Positions 62,265 to 64,000 of a stretch of 64,000 nt of DNA are shown in pieces. Made by a program: the position numbers and the translations under genes. Each line of letters opens with the position of its first letter. The stretch's first letter is position 1. The notes beneath the pieces were generated by a model, which saw only the letters and a list, made by a program, of their open reading frames with translations, did no database searches and was not told the DNA's origin. This stretch comes from Rhynchopus euleeides (taxonomy: Eukaryota; Euglenozoa; Diplonemea; Diplonemida; Diplonemidae), in the NCBI GenBank assembly GCA_963210315.1, contig OY723277.1:1-64000 (forward strand). The letters are read 5' to 3'.

Positions 62265-64000
62265 CTACCGGAGGAGCGAGATCCCCGAATCTGGACCGCC
62301 AAGGAGGTGGGCTTGCGAAGGGGGCCGCGCTGAACTGAGCAGCGCTGGCGGCACATCGAGCTCGCCGTTGAAAGACACAGGGGACACCAGGAGGCCCGTC
62401 AGCGTGAGGGCGTAGGGGGTGCCAATGACGCTCCACGTGGGGCTCTCGGTGGCTGCAGGCTCCAGCACCTCCACCTCCACCTCCACCTCCAGGTCGCAGT
62501 TGGTGACGGGGTCCTCGAACTGGCGGAAGACGTGCTCCTGCAGTGCAGCACGCCGGCCCGACAGGATGAGGTACAGCTCTGTGACCAGGTCGCAGAGCAC
62601 ACGCAGGAGGAGGATGTACACCGCTGCGTTCAGCAGGTGCCCAGCGATGTCGAAGGTCCACTCGCTCGGCCCGCTGTAGTACCCCACAGCCATGTAGACC
62701 ATGGCGACCATCTGGAGCCCCAGCATCAGGATGTCCGCAAAGTTGTCCCGGTGGCGCGCATGCGGCAGCAGGGTCACCTCCAGCACAAGCATCCCGAGGA
62801 ACACCAATGCGGAGGCAACCCGCATGTGCCCACACCCTGTGGCGTTCTCCGGTGCGGTGCTCTGGATGGCGCTGAGGGCGAAGCTCGCGGCAAACTCGAT
62901 GACGACAAACACAGCACAGGTCTGCCGGTAGGTCTTGCACACAGACACGTAGCTCTGCACCCACTGCCTGCCGCGGTGGAGGTTGACCCAGTCGCCGGAG
63001 CCCAGGATGAAGGAGATGGGCTTGCCCTGGCGCTGCCGCGCCTGGGCGTAGACAGCCATCAGAGGCACGTCGCGTGGCACGACGTGGATGATCATGCAGG
63101 GGACACCCACGCTGACCAGGAGCACGGTGATGCCCAGGCAGACGTGCCACTGGTGGGCAGGCTCGAAGACAAGCGTCATCGCAGCGAGCGTGGTGCCTTG
63201 GTAGAAGAAGTGCAGCAGCATGAGGGGGGCCGAGGGGATGCGCCACAGGCCCTGCATGTCGAGCCCGTCGATCAGCAGCCGCACCGCAGCGCAGCTGCGG
63301 GACAGGCGGCGCATCAGCAGCCCGAAGAGGGCCAGGCCCAGGGCGATGGAGACGTTGCCGATGATGGTGCCTACCTCTTCGCTGCCGCCGATCACGAGGC
63401 CCGTAGGGTGGAACACGCGTGGCACCTTGTGCGAGCACCCCGAGCTGACGAGGCTGAGGCGCATCGCCGTGCCGACGCTGAAGCCCGATGCCAGGGAGGA
63501 CCCGATGGCGGCCACTGCGGAGCGCTTCTGGATCTCCTCTGCAGGCACGACGTCCTGCTCCTGCAGCGGCTGCGGTGTTTCGGAGGGGGCCGGGGGCACG
63601 GAGGTCTGGCCGGTGATGGGCGCCGCGGCCTCGGGGCTGTCGGTTGCGGGCGGGGCACCAGTCGGGGTGGGTGCCACGGTGGGTGCGTGTGTCGGTGTCT
63701 GTTCCGGCGCCGGGGTGGTCGCGGCGGAGGGCGGAGCAGGGGTCGCCACAGGCGCAGCGGTGGGTGCGTGTGTGCGGGGTGCGTCTGTCTGCGGGGGGCG
63801 TGTTGGAGGCGCATCTGTCTGTGGTGGGCGTGTCTGTGTCGGGGGCACGACTGTCGCCACGTCCGGCGATTGTGTTCGCGTTTGAGGCACGTCTGTGCGT
63901 GGTGCGTCTGTATGTGGTGCACGTGTCTGCGGAGACCGTGTCAGAGGCACATCTGTCTGCGGTGGGCGTCTCTGTGTTGGAGGCACAGCTGTCTCCGGCG
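62265..64000 (-). CDS. Multi-span membrane protein with Pro/Thr stalk (paralogue 3), N-terminus beyond window
   Basis: The frame is open from the right window edge to the stop at 62265, about 578 codons. The visible N-terminal 150 residues are stalk, with units such as PPQTDAP and TRPPQTDAPRTHAP that differ from the TPAPP unit of paralogue 1. Then come SVGTAMRLSLVSSGCS, FHPTGLVIGGSEEVG and a membrane module with IPSAPLMLLHFFYQGTTLAAM, GSGDWVNLHRGRQWVQ, CKTYRQ, GCGHMRVASALVFLGMLVLE, LPHARHRDNFADILMLGLQM and YLILSGRRAALQEHV. The tail is short, with a run of Glu-Val repeats (LEVEVEVEVLE). A WSC domain would be expected upstream by analogy with paralogues 1 and 2, but lies outside the window. Same orientation as its paralogues. 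Confidence 0.85.
   Translation of the reverse strand, partial: PETAVPPTQRRPPQTDVPLTRSPQTRAPHTDAPRTDVPQTRTQSPDVATVVPPTQTRPPQTDAPPTRPPQTDAPRTHAPTAAPVATPAPPSAATTPAPEQTPTHAPTVAPTPTGAPPATDSPEAAAPITGQTSVPPAPSETPQPLQEQDVVPAEEIQKRSAVAAIGSSLASGFSVGTAMRLSLVSSGCSHKVPRVFHPTGLVIGGSEEVGTIIGNVSIALGLALFGLLMRRLSRSCAAVRLLIDGLDMQGLWRIPSAPLMLLHFFYQGTTLAAMTLVFEPAHQWHVCLGITVLLVSVGVPCMIIHVVPRDVPLMAVYAQARQRQGKPISFILGSGDWVNLHRGRQWVQSYVSVCKTYRQTCAVFVVIEFAASFALSAIQSTAPENATGCGHMRVASALVFLGMLVLEVTLLPHARHRDNFADILMLGLQMVAMVYMAVGYYSGPSEWTFDIAGHLLNAAVYILLLRVLCDLVTELYLILSGRRAALQEHVFRQFEDPVTNCDLEVEVEVEVLEPAATESPTWSVIGTPYALTLTGLLVSPVSFNGELDVPPALLSSARPPSQAHLLGGPDSGISLLR

Noticed and set aside
61582..63438. 618-codon minus frame overlapping multi-span paralogue 3
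   Set aside because: Arg/Pro/His-rich shadow of the true gene in another frame, continuing into poly-C spacer.

Overview
This window looks like nuclear DNA of a repeat-rich, GC-rich unicellular eukaryote (protist or alga). The genes encode secretory signal peptides, WSC ectodomains on mucin-like Pro/Thr stalks, a membrane-bound class III cyclase and Sel1 repeats. The spacers are long and full of inverted-repeat elements, poly-G runs and a 4.9 kb array of degenerate TTAGGG-type repeats. I cannot name the species.

Every gene I can support is on the minus strand. None needs an internal intron. Nearly every start codon has a pyrimidine-rich tract ending in CAG within about 1-50 nt upstream. One-way, intron-poor genes with acceptor-like sites just before the ATG suggest polycistronic transcription with spliced-leader trans-splicing, as in Euglenozoa and dinoflagellates. 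TTAGGG-type repeats fit Euglenozoa slightly better. This is inference; a 5'-UTR intron would look the same in DNA.

Layout. 1-6.5 kb: a truncated secreted BMP/PnrA-like protein, a six-span class III cyclase with adenylate-type specificity residues, an unrecognised secreted protein, and a fused 2-dehydro-3-deoxygalactonokinase/KDPGal aldolase. 6.5-24.5 kb: no convincing genes. It holds a ~180-200 bp tandem repeat, several terminal-inverted-repeat (TIR) or foldback elements, and at 16.6-19.5 kb four different foldback elements joined end to end at CCTAGG. 24.5-28.6 kb: a 1358-residue WSC/Pro-Thr stalk/multi-span membrane protein. 30.7-33.9 kb: a related 15-bp minisatellite with higher-order structure, open on both strands, beside a broken signal-peptide gene. 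34-44.5 kb: gene fragments, a large palindrome and second copies of two foldback elements. 44.5-49.4 kb: the telomere-like array. 50.7-54.8 kb: a second WSC/multi-span gene, a frameshifted retroelement RNase H and a Sel1-repeat protein. 55-62 kb: low-complexity spacer with small foldback elements. 62.3-64 kb: the C-terminal part of a third multi-span paralogue, cut by the window edge.

Functionally, the window pairs a surface/sensory gene set (three related WSC or stalked multi-span proteins, a membrane cyclase, a periplasmic-binding-type receptor domain) with one sugar-catabolic enzyme of bacterial type. Any functional link between them is unproven.
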